Assembly (NCBI RefSeq): GCF_016743775.1
Contig: NZ_JAEQMY010000028.1
Span: 1-59,905 of the forward strand
Reading direction: 5' to 3'
DNA from: Microvirga aerilata
GTDB taxonomy: Bacteria > Pseudomonadota > Alphaproteobacteria > Rhizobiales > Beijerinckiaceae
DNA: 59,905 nt
In this document: piece by piece, positions 18,340 to 27,224 of the stretch
How positions within the stretch are numbered: the stretch's first letter is position 1
How the letters are laid out: the number at the start of each line of letters is the position of its first letter
Made by a program: the position numbers and the translations under genes
The notes under the pieces: model-generated
The model's database searches: none
Seen by the model: only the letters and a program-made list of their open reading frames with translations
Told to the model about the DNA's origin: nothing

Positions 18340-19302
18340 TTAGAAGCTGTGCCGCTGCAGCCGCCGCTGCACGCCGAAAAGGTAGATCAGCACACCGATC
18401 AGAATGATGACCAGCATGGCGGTCGCCACCGCAGCCCCCATGGTCGGGCTGCCGACCTGGAGCTGGAAGCCGAAGAATGTGCGATAAAAGAAAGTGCCGA
18501 GAATGTCCGTGGAGAAGTTCGGGCCGGCTAAGGCGCCCTTGATGGCGTAGATCAAGTCGAAGGCGTTGAAGTTGGCGACGAACGTCAGGATAGACACCAC
18601 GCCGAGGGTTGGCAGGATCAGAGGCAGGCGCACGAACCAGAACACGCTGAAGGGGCCTGCGCCGTCAACCGTCGCGGCGTCGATGAGATCGTCGGGAATG
18701 TTCAAAAGGGCCGCGTAGATCAGCATCATGGGAATGCCGACGAACTGCCAGACCGAGATGAGCGACACCGTCAGCAGCGCCGTCGATTCCTGGCCCAGCC
18801 AGGGGCCGAAGAGGCTTCCCAGACCGACCGCCTTCAGGAGGCTCGGCGCGATGCCCCAGAGCGGATTGAGGATGAGCTGCCAGATGAAGCCGATGATCAC
18901 CACCGACAGCATGGTCGGCAGGAAGATCAGCGTGCGGTAGACGCTGCCGCCCGTCAGGCGCGGCAGGCTCAGCAACATGGCAAGCCCCAGGCCAATGCCG
19001 TTCTGCACCACCATGTGGATCAGAAAGAAGATCAGGTTGTTCTGGAAGGCGTTCCAGAACTGGCCGGACCAGTTGGGGTCGGTCAGGAGCGTGTGGAAAT
19101 TCTGAAGGCCGACGAAGCTGCGCGCGCCCGTCTCGTCGCCGGCGTAGAGGCTGAGGCGGATCGTGTCGAACAGCGGGTAGATCGAGAACAGCGAGTAGAT
19201 CACCAGCGCAGGCGCAAGGAACACCGCAATGTGGACAGGAAAGCGCGAGCGGGTGGGAGCCGCGTCCGCAGACTGCACGCTAGAGGCCGTGAGATCCGTC
19301 AT
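18340..19302 (-). CDS. Sugar ABC transporter permease (MalF/UgpA type)
   Basis: A 320-residue CUT1 permease with a cytoplasmic N-terminal tail and six helices. The coupling loop is visible as DAATVDGAGPFSVFWFVRLPLILP. The start at 19302 (MTDLTASS) is chosen. The longer frame begins with a GTG at 19341 that lies inside a strong hairpin and so is an unlikely initiator. It is the partner of the MalG-type gene next door and is probably expressed at a lower level than the binding protein because of that hairpin. Confidence 0.88.
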   Translation of the reverse strand: MTDLTASSVQSADAAPTRSRFPVHIAVFLAPALVIYSLFSIYPLFDTIRLSLYAGDETGARSFVGLQNFHTLLTDPNWSGQFWNAFQNNLIFFLIHMVVQNGIGLGLAMLLSLPRLTGGSVYRTLIFLPTMLSVVIIGFIWQLILNPLWGIAPSLLKAVGLGSLFGPWLGQESTALLTVSLISVWQFVGIPMMLIYAALLNIPDDLIDAATVDGAGPFSVFWFVRLPLILPTLGVVSILTFVANFNAFDLIYAIKGALAGPNFSTDILGTFFYRTFFGFQLQVGSPTMGAAVATAMLVIILIGVLIYLFGVQRRLQRHSF

Positions 19303-19330
19303 GCTGCTCTGGGTCGAAGAGGAAAAGGGA

Positions 19331-19360
19331 TGGCGGGCCACTTGGAGAAGCGGCCCGCCA
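19331..19360. other. Intercistronic hairpin after the sugar-binding-protein gene
   Basis: TGGCGGGCC and GGCCCGCCA form a perfect 9-base stem with a 12-base loop in the gap between the binding-protein and first permease genes. Structures at this place in binding-protein operons usually stabilise the upstream mRNA or attenuate downstream genes, giving excess binding protein over permease. Confidence 0.65.
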
Positions 19361-19377
19361 CGGCTTTCTTTCAGCGC

Positions 19378-20667
19378 TTACTTCTTGTGCGGCTCATACC
19401 AGCCGGCAAGGCTGTCCTCGGCCTTCTTGGCGGCCTCTGCGGGCTTCATGGTGCCGTTCATCACCTGGGCGCTCACGTTCCAAAGTTCGTTCTCGAGGTT
19501 CGGCGTGCCGCGGGACAGGATCTGGTAGGAGTTGCGGATCGAGCTTTCGCAGGTGCCGCGCCAGCCCACGAACTTGGCCGCCACGGGATCCTTCACGTCG
19601 ACCTTGGCCTTGGAGAGCGGGAAGAAGCCCGGCAGCTCGTTGGCGTAGATCTCGGCGAATTCGGGCGACGCCACCCATGACAGGAAGGTCTTGGCCGCCT
19701 CGACGTTCTTCGACTTGGCGTTGATGCCGATGGCGATGTCGGTGTGGTCGCTGATGTAGCACTTGTCGCCGGCATTCACCACGGGCGGAGCGAAGGCGTC
19801 GAATTCGAAGTCGGCCTGCTTGCGGAAGATCGGAACGTCCCAGGAGCCGGCCGGATAGATTGCCGCGCGGCCCAGGGTGAACAGGTTCTGCGTGTCCGGA
19901 TACTTCTGGGACTTGTAGCCGTCGCCCATGTAGGGAGCCCAGCTCGCCAGTTCCTTGAAGGTATCCACGTAAGGCTTGTCGGTGAACTTCTGCTTGCCTT
20001 CGATGAGCGCCTTGCGACCCTCCTCGCCTTTCCAGTAGTTCACGCCGATGTTCTGGAAGCCCATGGTGGCGGCTTCCCACTGATCGGCCGTGCCCATGGC
20101 GATGGGCGTGTACTTGCCGTCGGCCTTGATCTTGTCGAGCACCGCATGGAACTCGGCCACGGTCTTGGGCGGCGTCAGCTTCAGCTCGTCGAAGATTTCC
20201 TTGTTGTAGACGAAGCCGTGGATCACGGATGCCATCGGCATGCAGAAGGTGGTCTTGCCGTCGTCCGTCGACCAGGCGCTCTTCGCCACGTCCGAGAAGT
20301 TCTCGATGCCCTTCACGTCGTTGACGGCGGCAAGGTTGCCCTTCTTGAACAGGTCGAGAGAAGCGTCGAAAGGCCGGCAGGTGATGAGGTCCCCGGCCGT
20401 TCCGCCGGCAAGGCGCGCATTGAGCGCAGCGTTGTACTCAGTCGGCGGATCGGCCTTGAACTGGATCTTGATGTTGGGATGCGCCTTGTTGAAGGCGGGG
20501 ATGATCTTGGTGTTCCAAACATCCGCATCGTCATTGCGCCAGCTCTCGATGGTGAGCGTCTGGGCCGAGGCGGCATTGGCGAAAGCAAGAGCGGCCGCAG
20601 CCACCGAGGCGGTCGCGAGCAGCTGCCCCGCGCGGCGCAGGAAAGCTCTCGAATGAAGCGTCGTCAT
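19378..20667 (-). CDS. Sugar ABC transporter substrate-binding protein (amino-sugar context)
   Basis: A 429-residue periplasmic binding protein of extracellular solute-binding family 1. The N-terminus (MTTLHSRAFLRRAGQLLATA, ending in ANAASAQ) is a signal peptide with twin Arg before the hydrophobic core. The mature part opens LTIESWRNDDADVWNTKIIP and contains the aromatic sugar-pocket pattern GRAAIYPAGSWDVPIF. The ATG at 20667 has GGAGG upstream; the frame stays open for 160 further codons that read nothing recognisable. It is divergent from the kinase-GntR-deaminase-nagA operon. This suggests uptake of N-acetylglucosamine or short chitin or murein-derived saccharides, but specificity cannot be read directly. 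Confidence 0.88.
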   Translation of the reverse strand: MTTLHSRAFLRRAGQLLATASVAAAALAFANAASAQTLTIESWRNDDADVWNTKIIPAFNKAHPNIKIQFKADPPTEYNAALNARLAGGTAGDLITCRPFDASLDLFKKGNLAAVNDVKGIENFSDVAKSAWSTDDGKTTFCMPMASVIHGFVYNKEIFDELKLTPPKTVAEFHAVLDKIKADGKYTPIAMGTADQWEAATMGFQNIGVNYWKGEEGRKALIEGKQKFTDKPYVDTFKELASWAPYMGDGYKSQKYPDTQNLFTLGRAAIYPAGSWDVPIFRKQADFEFDAFAPPVVNAGDKCYISDHTDIAIGINAKSKNVEAAKTFLSWVASPEFAEIYANELPGFFPLSKAKVDVKDPVAAKFVGWRGTCESSIRNSYQILSRGTPNLENELWNVSAQVMNGTMKPAEAAKKAEDSLAGWYEPHKK

Positions 20668-21034
20668 CGTTTTTTGTCCTCCATTGACCAAGGGCGCTGG
20701 AGCCGCCCTTCGAATAAGTCCCTGTGTTTGTCCCGTGCAATTTCCATTGCATTCTCGGGCTTTCCCGGCAGTCGAGCCTGACTGTTCCACCTCAAAGCGC
20801 CTTGGACAAGTGACCTCATATTGGTATCGGCAAAATTCAAACACAACTCTTCTTTGAGAGCATCCTCTGAAAATCGCTATGGTCTTTTTCGCCGGCCTGG
20901 CGCTCTCGCCGATCCCCTGTCGGGGAGCGTTATCCGCAAAGCACCTGGGTATTGCCGCCCGGCACCTCTTCCCGAACTGGACATTAAGTGGCATTGTGCC
21001 GCTCCGTGAGTTCGCTTCCCCGAGATCGGCTGCA
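20668..21034. promoter_or_regulatory. Divergent control region between importer and amino-sugar operons
   Basis: A 367-base gene-free region separating two divergent operons. It contains ATATTGGTATCGG (20818-20830), which resembles the ATATTGGTCTGG sequence upstream of murQ. It also has a short inverted repeat GCAAT/ATTGC (20737-20750) and, on the minus strand, TTGCAC-N17-TTATTC as a possible promoter. An open frame on the + strand from 20879 runs into the kinase gene but has no family resemblance upstream of 21035. The GntR regulator encoded 900 bases away is the obvious candidate to bind here. Confidence 0.45.
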
Positions 21035-21916
21035 ATGACCGAATCCCTGTTCCTTGGCATTGATGGCGGCGGCACCAAGTGCCGGGCCAGGCTGCGCGAT
21101 GCGCAAGGAAACCTTTTGGGGGAAGGAACGGGCGGACCCTCCAACATCCGGCTCGATCCGGATCTCGTCTGGGCCTCGATTCTGACGGCCTGCCGCGAAG
21201 CCCTTTTTCAGGCAGGCCTGCAGGAGGATCGCCTCAAGCAGATCCATGCCGGCATGGGGGCTGCCGGCGCAGGCCAGACCAGCGCTGTCGAACGCCTCCT
21301 GTCCCGCCCCCATCCCTTCGCGTCCATCGAGATCGATACCGACGCGCATACCGCCTGGCTCGGCGCCTTCAAAGGCGGGGATGGAGCGATCCTGATCGTC
21401 GGCACGGGCTCCTGCGGCTATGGCGGCGTCAGCGGGCAGTGCCATTATGTGGGCGGCTGGGGCTACGAGATCTCCGACGAGGGCAGCGGTGCCGCCATCG
21501 GGCGCGAGCTCCTGCGCCGCACCATCTGGGCCCATGACGGACGCATCGCCCTCACCCCGCTCTCGGCACTGGTGTTGGCCGAATTCAAGAACGATCTCGA
21601 GGTCATGGTGGATTGGGTCGGCAAGGCCCGGCCGAGCGATTACGGGCGCTACGCCCCGCTCGTTCTGCAGCACGCCGAAAAGCGCGATCCGTTGGGCATC
21701 GACATCATCTCGGACGCGGCCGCCGGACTGGGAAGAATCGCCACGCGCCTTCTCGATCTTGGCGCCCCTGCCCTGTGCCTCTTCGGCGGCTTGGCGGAGC
21801 CCCTTCGGCCGTGGCTCCCGCCGCCGGTTCAGCAGGCCATCAGGCCGCCTGCGGCCGATGCGCTGGACGGCGCCATTCTGCTCGCCCGCACCGCGTTGCC
21901 GGGAGGGCAGCCATGA
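21035..21916 (+). CDS. BadF/BadG-type N-acetylglucosamine (or glucosamine) kinase
   Basis: A 293-residue sugar kinase of the ASKHA/BadF-BcrA fold. It opens LFLGIDGGGTKCRARL (phosphate-1 loop), has IDTDAHTAWLGA and IVGTGSCGYG (phosphate-2), GWGYEISDEGSGAAIGRELL, and ends with CLFGGLAEPLRPW. Family members phosphorylate N-acetylglucosamine or glucosamine with ATP. Made from imported GlcNAc, GlcNAc-6-P would feed directly to NagA encoded three genes downstream. The ATG at 21035 is the first with family resemblance. The stop overlaps the GntR start (ATGA), giving tight coupling. Confidence 0.85.
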   Translation: MTESLFLGIDGGGTKCRARLRDAQGNLLGEGTGGPSNIRLDPDLVWASILTACREALFQAGLQEDRLKQIHAGMGAAGAGQTSAVERLLSRPHPFASIEIDTDAHTAWLGAFKGGDGAILIVGTGSCGYGGVSGQCHYVGGWGYEISDEGSGAAIGRELLRRTIWAHDGRIALTPLSALVLAEFKNDLEVMVDWVGKARPSDYGRYAPLVLQHAEKRDPLGIDIISDAAAGLGRIATRLLDLGAPALCLFGGLAEPLRPWLPPPVQQAIRPPAADALDGAILLARTALPGGQP

Positions 21917-22698
21917 GCGATGCGTCCGGCGACCCCCTCTCCTTCATCCCCCTGAACGAGGGCAATCCGACGCCTCTTTACCTCCAGCTGCAGCAGTCCA
22001 TCGAGGATGCGGTGCGCAAGGGCGCCCTCAAGGCGGATGCCGCCCTTCCGGGGGAGCGGGATCTGGCCAAGCAGCTCGGCATTTCCCGCGTCACCGTCCG
22101 CAAGGCCATCACCGGCCTGGTGCAGAAGGGGGTTCTGGTCCAGCGCTGGGGATCGGGCACCTTCATCGCGCCGCAGATGCGCCTGGAGCAGCCGCTGTCC
22201 CGCCTGTCGAGCTTTACCGACGACATGTCGGCCCGCGGCCTGAAATCCTCCGCCGTCATGCTGAGCCGGTCGACCGGTCCTGCCTCGACGGACGAGCTGA
22301 TGGCGCTGGGCCTTTCACCCGGCGATCTGGTGAGCCGCGTCAATCGCCTGCGCCTGGCGAACGGCATTCCCATGGCCATCGAGAATGCGGTTCTTCCCTC
22401 ACGGGTTCTGCCCGATCCGTCCGTCGTCAAGCAGTCGCTTTACGCCGTGCTGCACGATCAAGGCTTCATGCCGACCCGCGCCCTCCAGAGGCTGCATGCG
22501 GTTCTGTTGAACGAGGAACAGGCCGCGCTGCTCGGCGTTCCGCCTCAGAGCCCTGCGCTTTACATCGAACGCCGCTCGTTCACCGCAACGGGCGAGGTGG
22601 TCGAGTTCACGTCGTCCTACTACCGGGGCGATGCCTATGATTTCGTGGCCGAGCTGACCATCAGCCAGCCCGAACGGATGCACAATGATGACGCCTGA
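21913..22698 (+). CDS. GntR-family regulator (HutC/NagR subfamily)
   Basis: A 261-residue repressor-type protein. The N-terminal winged helix-turn-helix spans about residues 15-85, with LPGERDLAKQLGISRVTVRKAI as its recognition region. The C-terminal UTRA ligand domain follows from about 105, ending SSYYRGDAYDFVAEL. UTRA regulators of amino-sugar genes (NagR/DasR) sense GlcNAc-6-P or GlcN-6-P. The gene is embedded in the amino-sugar operon with 4-base overlap to the kinase gene and 14-base overlap to the deaminase gene. It probably controls the divergent importer as well, and perhaps the murein-sugar operons further right. Confidence 0.9.
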   Translation: MSDASGDPLSFIPLNEGNPTPLYLQLQQSIEDAVRKGALKADAALPGERDLAKQLGISRVTVRKAITGLVQKGVLVQRWGSGTFIAPQMRLEQPLSRLSSFTDDMSARGLKSSAVMLSRSTGPASTDELMALGLSPGDLVSRVNRLRLANGIPMAIENAVLPSRVLPDPSVVKQSLYAVLHDQGFMPTRALQRLHAVLLNEEQAALLGVPPQSPALYIERRSFTATGEVVEFTSSYYRGDAYDFVAELTISQPERMHNDDA

Positions 22699-23743
22699 CC
22701 GGAACGATTCAACCGCTACCCTGACGGCCATGCTGCGCGAGGCGCAGGAAGCCCCGCAGGTGGTCGCGCATCTGCTCGAAAGCAATGCGCCCCTGTGCCG
22801 GGAGCTGGGCGAGCGGCTTCGCGCCTCACCGCCGCCTTTTGCCGTCACCTGCGCGCGCGGCAGCTCGGACAATGCGGCAACCTTCGTCAAATATCTGCTC
22901 GAGATCCATTCCGGCCTCGTGACCGCCTCCGTCGGGCCTTCCGTGACCTCCGTCTACGAGGCACGCCCGCGAATGCGCGATGCGCTCTTCCTCGCCGTCT
23001 CGCAATCGGGCCGCAGCCCGGACATTCTCAATCTGGCACAAGCCGGCCGGGACGATGGCGCGCTGACCGTCGCGCTGGTGAACGACACCGCCTCGCCGCT
23101 CGCCTCCACCTGCGAGGTGGTGCTGCCGCTTCATGCGGGACCGGAGAAGAGCGTTGCCGCCACCAAGTCCTTCATCGCGGCCCTGGCCGCGGGCTTTCAG
23201 CTCGTCGCCCACTGGACGCAGGATCGGGCGCTTCTCGATGCGCTCGACACGCTTCCCGACGTTCTCGCCAAGGCTTCCGCCATCGACTGGTCGGCGGCGC
23301 TCCCCGTCCTGTCCAAGGCGAACAACCTCTTCGTCGTCGGACGCGGCGTGGGCTTTGCCGTGGCGCAGGAGGCGGCCCTCAAGCTCAAGGAAACCTCGGG
23401 CGTTCATGCGGAGGCGATGAGCGCCGCGGAACTGATGCACGGCCCTTGGACCCTGGCGGGAGATCACTTCCCGATCCTGGTGCTGAGCCAGCAGGACGAA
23501 ACCCTGAGCGGCGTCAACGATCTGGTGACGAAGCTGAACGAGCAAGGCGTGCCGGTCGTGGTGGCCGGCGCCGCCGAAGGTCCGGCGACCATCATGCTGC
23601 CGCCGGTGGACAACACCCATCCCTATCTTGCGCCGATTGCCCTCATTCAGAGCTTCTACCCTCTCGTGAACGCCATTGCCCTGGCGCGCGGCCGCAACCC
23701 GGATAATCCGCCGCGCCTGCGCAAGGTGACGGAGACCGTCTGA
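22685..23743 (+). CDS. SIS-domain glucosamine-6-phosphate deaminase (NagB-II type)
   Basis: A 352-residue protein with two sugar-isomerase (SIS) domains and no glutamine amidotransferase domain, unlike GlmS. The first SIS has CARGSSDNAATFVKYLLE and AVSQSGRSPD. The second has VVGRGVGFAVAQEAALKLKE, then ETSGVHAEAMSAAELMHGP. Proteins of this build next to nagA serve as NagB-II, converting GlcN-6-P to fructose-6-P and ammonia. An AgaS-like role in galactosamine breakdown is the alternative. It overlaps the GntR gene and its TGA shares one base with the nagA ATG. Confidence 0.86.
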   Translation: MMTPDRNDSTATLTAMLREAQEAPQVVAHLLESNAPLCRELGERLRASPPPFAVTCARGSSDNAATFVKYLLEIHSGLVTASVGPSVTSVYEARPRMRDALFLAVSQSGRSPDILNLAQAGRDDGALTVALVNDTASPLASTCEVVLPLHAGPEKSVAATKSFIAALAAGFQLVAHWTQDRALLDALDTLPDVLAKASAIDWSAALPVLSKANNLFVVGRGVGFAVAQEAALKLKETSGVHAEAMSAAELMHGPWTLAGDHFPILVLSQQDETLSGVNDLVTKLNEQGVPVVVAGAAEGPATIMLPPVDNTHPYLAPIALIQSFYPLVNAIALARGRNPDNPPRLRKVTETV

Positions 23744-24876
23744 TGGCCACAGCCCTTGTTGGAGCCCGCGTCTTCGACGGGACGCACATGCTCGAAGGCC
23801 GCGCCGTCGTGGTCGAGCAGGGCCGCATCCTCGGACTGCCCCGTGTGCAGGATCTGGGCGCGGGCATCGAGCGCCACCAGGTGGAAGGGCTGTTGGGCCC
23901 CGGCTTCATCGACGTTCAGGTCAATGGCGGCGGCGGCGTGCTCTACAACGACGTGCGCAGCGTCGAAGGCCTGAAGGCCATCGCGCAGGCGCACCGGGCC
24001 TATGGCACCACCGGCCTGCTGCCGACCTTCATCACCGATACCCGCGAGACAATGGTGCAAGCCATGGAGGCAATGCGCGCGGCATTGTCCGCCCGCGTAC
24101 CAGGCGTTCTCGGCATCCATATCGAGGGTCCCTTCATCAGCCCCGAGCGCAAGGGCGTGCACAACCCCGACTTCATGCGGCCGATGGAGGATGAGGACAT
24201 CGCCATCATGACCTCCCTGAAGGAGGGCCGCACCCTGGTGACGCTGGCGCCCGAGCGCAACAGCATGGAGGCGATCGCGCGCCTTGCCGCAGCGGGCGTT
24301 CTCATCTGCGCCGGTCACACGGCAAGCGACTACGCAACGGTCATGGAAGCCTGCCGCCACGGCTTGCGCGGCTTCACGCATCTCTACAACGCCATGCCCC
24401 CTCTGGCGGGCCGGGACCCGGGCCCCGTAGGGGCAGCGCTCGACAGTCCCGACACCTGGTGCGGGCTCATCGTCGACGGGCACCATGTGAGCGATGCGGC
24501 CCTGCGCGTTGCGGTTGCGGCGAAAGGCACGGAGCGGATGATGCTCGTGACCGACGCCATGTCGGTGACGGGCACCGACCTTACCAGCTTCGAGCTGCAT
24601 GGCCGAACGATCTACCGCAAGGACGGCAGGCTGACGACGGAGGACGGGACGCTCGCAGGGTCCGATCTCGACATGGCGAGCGCCGTGCGCAACAGCGTGC
24701 GGAGGCTGGGCCTTGCCCTGCCCAACGTGCTGCGGATGGCGTCGCTCGTTCCAGCCACATTCCTCAAGCTGGATCACGAACTGGGCCGCATCGCGCCCGG
24801 CTATCGCGCAGACCTCGTTCTGCTCGATGAGAGCCTGCACGTGCGGCAGACTTGGATAGACGGGCAAAGCAGCTGA
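23743..24876 (+). CDS. nagA: N-acetylglucosamine-6-phosphate deacetylase
   Basis: A 377-residue amidohydrolase that removes acetate from GlcNAc-6-P. The metal and catalytic motifs are all visible: GPGFIDVQVNGGGG, HIEGPFISPERKGVHN (metal Glu), CAGHTASDY (His), GFTHLYNAMPPLAGRDPG (His) and VTDAMSVTG (catalytic Asp). The C-terminal beta-sandwich PGYRADLVLLD is present. It receives substrate from both the BadF kinase (GlcNAc branch) and MurQ (murein branch) and hands GlcN-6-P to the SIS deaminase encoded immediately upstream. Translation is coupled to that gene. Confidence 0.95.
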   Translation: MATALVGARVFDGTHMLEGRAVVVEQGRILGLPRVQDLGAGIERHQVEGLLGPGFIDVQVNGGGGVLYNDVRSVEGLKAIAQAHRAYGTTGLLPTFITDTRETMVQAMEAMRAALSARVPGVLGIHIEGPFISPERKGVHNPDFMRPMEDEDIAIMTSLKEGRTLVTLAPERNSMEAIARLAAAGVLICAGHTASDYATVMEACRHGLRGFTHLYNAMPPLAGRDPGPVGAALDSPDTWCGLIVDGHHVSDAALRVAVAAKGTERMMLVTDAMSVTGTDLTSFELHGRTIYRKDGRLTTEDGTLAGSDLDMASAVRNSVRRLGLALPNVLRMASLVPATFLKLDHELGRIAPGYRADLVLLDESLHVRQTWIDGQSS

Positions 24877-24890
24877 CCACAGAGGTTTAG

Positions 24891-25958
24891 ATGAACGCAC
24901 AAAGAGTTCTGGTTGTCGGGCTCGGCAATATGGGCCTGTCCCACGCCCTCGCCTATACGCGGATCGAGGGCTACGAGATTGCCGGCCTTTGCACGCGCAA
25001 CATCGACGCAATGGATCTCCCGGCGGCTCTGCGCGATGCGTCACGCTTCACCGATTTCGATGAGGCCCTGGCGGCCACGAGGCCGGACGTGGTCTCCATC
25101 AACACCTGGTCGGACACCCACGCGCCCTACGCCATTCGGGCCATGGAGGCGGGCGCCCATGTGTTCGTGGAAAAGCCCCTTGCCGATACGGTCGACGATG
25201 CGCAGCGCGTGGTGGATACGGCCATGCGCACCGGGCGCAAGCTCGTCATCGGCTATATCCTTCGCCACCATCCGTCCTGGATCAAGTTCATCGAGATTGC
25301 CAGGACGCTGGGTGCGCCTCACGTGTTCCGCATGAACCTCAATCAGCAATCGAGCGGCACAGCCTGGGACGCCCACAAGCGCCTGCTGCAATCCCTGTCG
25401 CCCATCGTCGATTGCGGCGTTCATTATGTGGACGTGATGTGCCAGATCACGAAGGCCAAGCCCGTGCAGGTTCACGGCGTGGGAGCGCGGCTGACCGAGG
25501 ACATGCCGGAGGGCATGTACAATTACGGCCATCTCCACGTGACCTTCGATGACGGGTCGGTCGGCTGGTATGAGGCCGGATGGGGCCCGATGATGAGCGA
25601 GACGGCTTATTTCGTGAAGGACGTGATCGGTCCGAAGGGCAGCGTCAGCATCGTCATGGCCGAGACCGTGGGCGACATCCGCTCCGACGACATCAATGCC
25701 CACACCAAGACCAACCAGATCCTGCTCCACCATGCCGCTTTAAAGGACGACGGATCCTTCGCGAAGGCGGACGAGCGGATCAGCACCACGGACGAGCCGG
25801 ATCACGACGGGCTCTGCGAGCGGGAGCAGCGCTTCCTCTTGCGCGCGATCCAGGAAGATGTCGATCTGACGGATCATATGAACGACGCCGTCCGTTCCTT
25901 GCGCATCGTGCTCGCGGCGGACGAGGCGGTTCGGACCGGCAAGGTGGTGACGCTCTGA
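24891..25958 (+). CDS. Gfo/Idh/MocA-family oxidoreductase
   Basis: A 355-residue NAD(P)-dependent oxidoreductase. The Rossmann loop is VVGLGNMGLSHALAY at the N-terminus, and the catalytic-lysine motif reads VFVEKPLADT near residue 100. The C-terminal alpha/beta domain contains the conserved CGVHYVDVM. It sits 14 bases after nagA in the same operon. Members of this family act on sugars or cyclitols at one carbon, or on glycosidic bonds by transient oxidation. Its substrate here is unknown, but placement implies an amino-sugar derivative. It ends 4 bases from the convergent GNAT gene. Confidence 0.85.
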   Translation: MNAQRVLVVGLGNMGLSHALAYTRIEGYEIAGLCTRNIDAMDLPAALRDASRFTDFDEALAATRPDVVSINTWSDTHAPYAIRAMEAGAHVFVEKPLADTVDDAQRVVDTAMRTGRKLVIGYILRHHPSWIKFIEIARTLGAPHVFRMNLNQQSSGTAWDAHKRLLQSLSPIVDCGVHYVDVMCQITKAKPVQVHGVGARLTEDMPEGMYNYGHLHVTFDDGSVGWYEAGWGPMMSETAYFVKDVIGPKGSVSIVMAETVGDIRSDDINAHTKTNQILLHHAALKDDGSFAKADERISTTDEPDHDGLCEREQRFLLRAIQEDVDLTDHMNDAVRSLRIVLAADEAVRTGKVVTL

Positions 25959-25962
25959 ACCG

Positions 25963-26400
25963 TCAGCGCTTCACGCAAAGCACGAAGCTTCGGTTTCGAC
26001 CGGCGAACTCGCGTTCATACTCGCGGTCGGCCAGCCAGCCATGGCGTTCGTAGAAGCGGCGTGCGCCCCAGTTGTCGCGAAAGCATTCGAGACTCCGGAC
26101 TCCAAGGGCCTCCGCCCGCTTCAGCAGCACCGCTCCGCCGCCCTTGCCGCTCGCGGCAGGGTCCATGAACAGCATGTCGATGTGATCCCGGGTCATGAGG
26201 AGGAACCCGACAGGCTCGTCATTCGAGAAGGCAACCAGCATCCGCTCCCATGAAGCGGCGAAGCGCCCGGCGAAGAAAGCGGCGTTCCGGCTCTCAAGCA
26301 GATCCGCTTCCAGGATGCCCGCAAAGGCTGCCCGGTAGGACCGTTCGGCAATCGCCGCCAGTTCCGGCACGTCTTCGGCCCTGGCAGCCCGCACGTTCAC
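25963..26400 (-). CDS. GNAT-family N-acetyltransferase
   Basis: A 145-residue acetyltransferase with the GNAT acetyl-CoA signature region (DMLFMDPAASGKGGGAVLLKRA) and the typical closing ECFRDNWGARRFYERHGW. It starts at GTG 26400, overlapping the TGA of the Dpp-type permease gene as GTGA, with GAGGA ahead of it, so it is translationally coupled to the importer. The longer open frame through the permease genes is only a shadow. The acetyl acceptor is unknown. Given the operon, an amino sugar, amino acid or muropeptide fragment is plausible. Confidence 0.82.
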   Translation of the reverse strand: MNVRAARAEDVPELAAIAERSYRAAFAGILEADLLESRNAAFFAGRFAASWERMLVAFSNDEPVGFLLMTRDHIDMLFMDPAASGKGGGAVLLKRAEALGVRSLECFRDNWGARRFYERHGWLADREYEREFAGRNRSFVLCVKR

Positions 26401-27221
26401 GGCTGTCCTCTGAGGCGCGGATCGAGGGTGTCGCGCAGGGCATCCCCTAAAAGGTTGAACCCGAAGGACAGGAACAGGATCGCAAACCCGGCGAAGACCG
26501 CGCTCCAGGGGGAGAGCATAAGGAAGTTGCGGCCTTCCGACAGCATCAGGCCGAGCGACGGCGTGGGCGGCTGGGTGCCGAGGCCGAGGAACGACAACGA
26601 GGCCTCCACCAGAATGGCGGCCGAGAGCAGAAGGCTTGTTTGAACCAGGATCACGGAGGCGAGGTTCGGCAGGATGTGCAGGAAGATGATGCGGGCATCG
26701 GACGCCCCGATGGCGCGGGCGCCGGCCACATACTCGCTCTCGCACAGCACGAGCGCGGGGCCGCGGAGAAGCCGGGCGAAGATCGGGGTGTAGACCACCG
26801 CGATGGCGGCGGCCGCGCTGTAGGTATGCGGCCCCAGAACCGCGATGATGCCGATGGCGAGCAGCATGACCGGAAAGGCGAAGAGCACATCCATGATCCG
26901 CATGATGATCCGGTCGAGCCAGCCGCGATAGTAGGCAGCGACGAGGCCGAGCGCCCCTCCCGCGAGCAGAGCGATCCCGACGGCGAGCAGGCAGGCGATG
27001 AGCGAGGTGCGGTAGCCGTACAGAATGCGGGTGAGCACATCGCGGCCCAGCTGATCGGTTCCGAACCAGTTCAGCTCGGTCGGTCCGCGCAGGCGCCTCG
27101 CGACGCTCTGCGCCATGGGATCGTAGGGTGCGAACAGGGGCGCACCGAGGGCAAGGATCAGTTGGACGGCCACCAGGACGACCGCGAAGGTCAGAAGCTT
27201 GTTCTTGGCGAGACGCTGCAC
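26397..27221 (-). CDS. ABC transporter permease, DppC/OppC type
   Basis: A 274-residue permease of the peptide/nickel/opine family with about six helices. It has FGTDQLGRDVLTRILYG in the N-terminal extracytoplasmic part, typical of DppC, and the coupling loop ARAIGASDARIIFLHILPN. It starts with GTG at 27221, three bases after the DppB-type stop. No DppD/DppF-type ATPase gene is present in this operon or elsewhere in the window. Confidence 0.92.
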   Translation of the reverse strand: MQRLAKNKLLTFAVVLVAVQLILALGAPLFAPYDPMAQSVARRLRGPTELNWFGTDQLGRDVLTRILYGYRTSLIACLLAVGIALLAGGALGLVAAYYRGWLDRIIMRIMDVLFAFPVMLLAIGIIAVLGPHTYSAAAAIAVVYTPIFARLLRGPALVLCESEYVAGARAIGASDARIIFLHILPNLASVILVQTSLLLSAAILVEASLSFLGLGTQPPTPSLGLMLSEGRNFLMLSPWSAVFAGFAILFLSFGFNLLGDALRDTLDPRLRGQP

Positions 27222-27224
27222 GGT

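Noticed and set aside
19378..21147. Long N-terminal extension of the sugar-binding protein
   Set aside because: The signal peptide and GGAGG site at 20667 fix the start; the extension lies in the divergent control region.
26428..26643. Several 60-75 codon frames inside the permease, binding-protein and kinase genes
   Set aside because: All lie within well-supported genes in other frames and show no ribosome sites or family resemblance.
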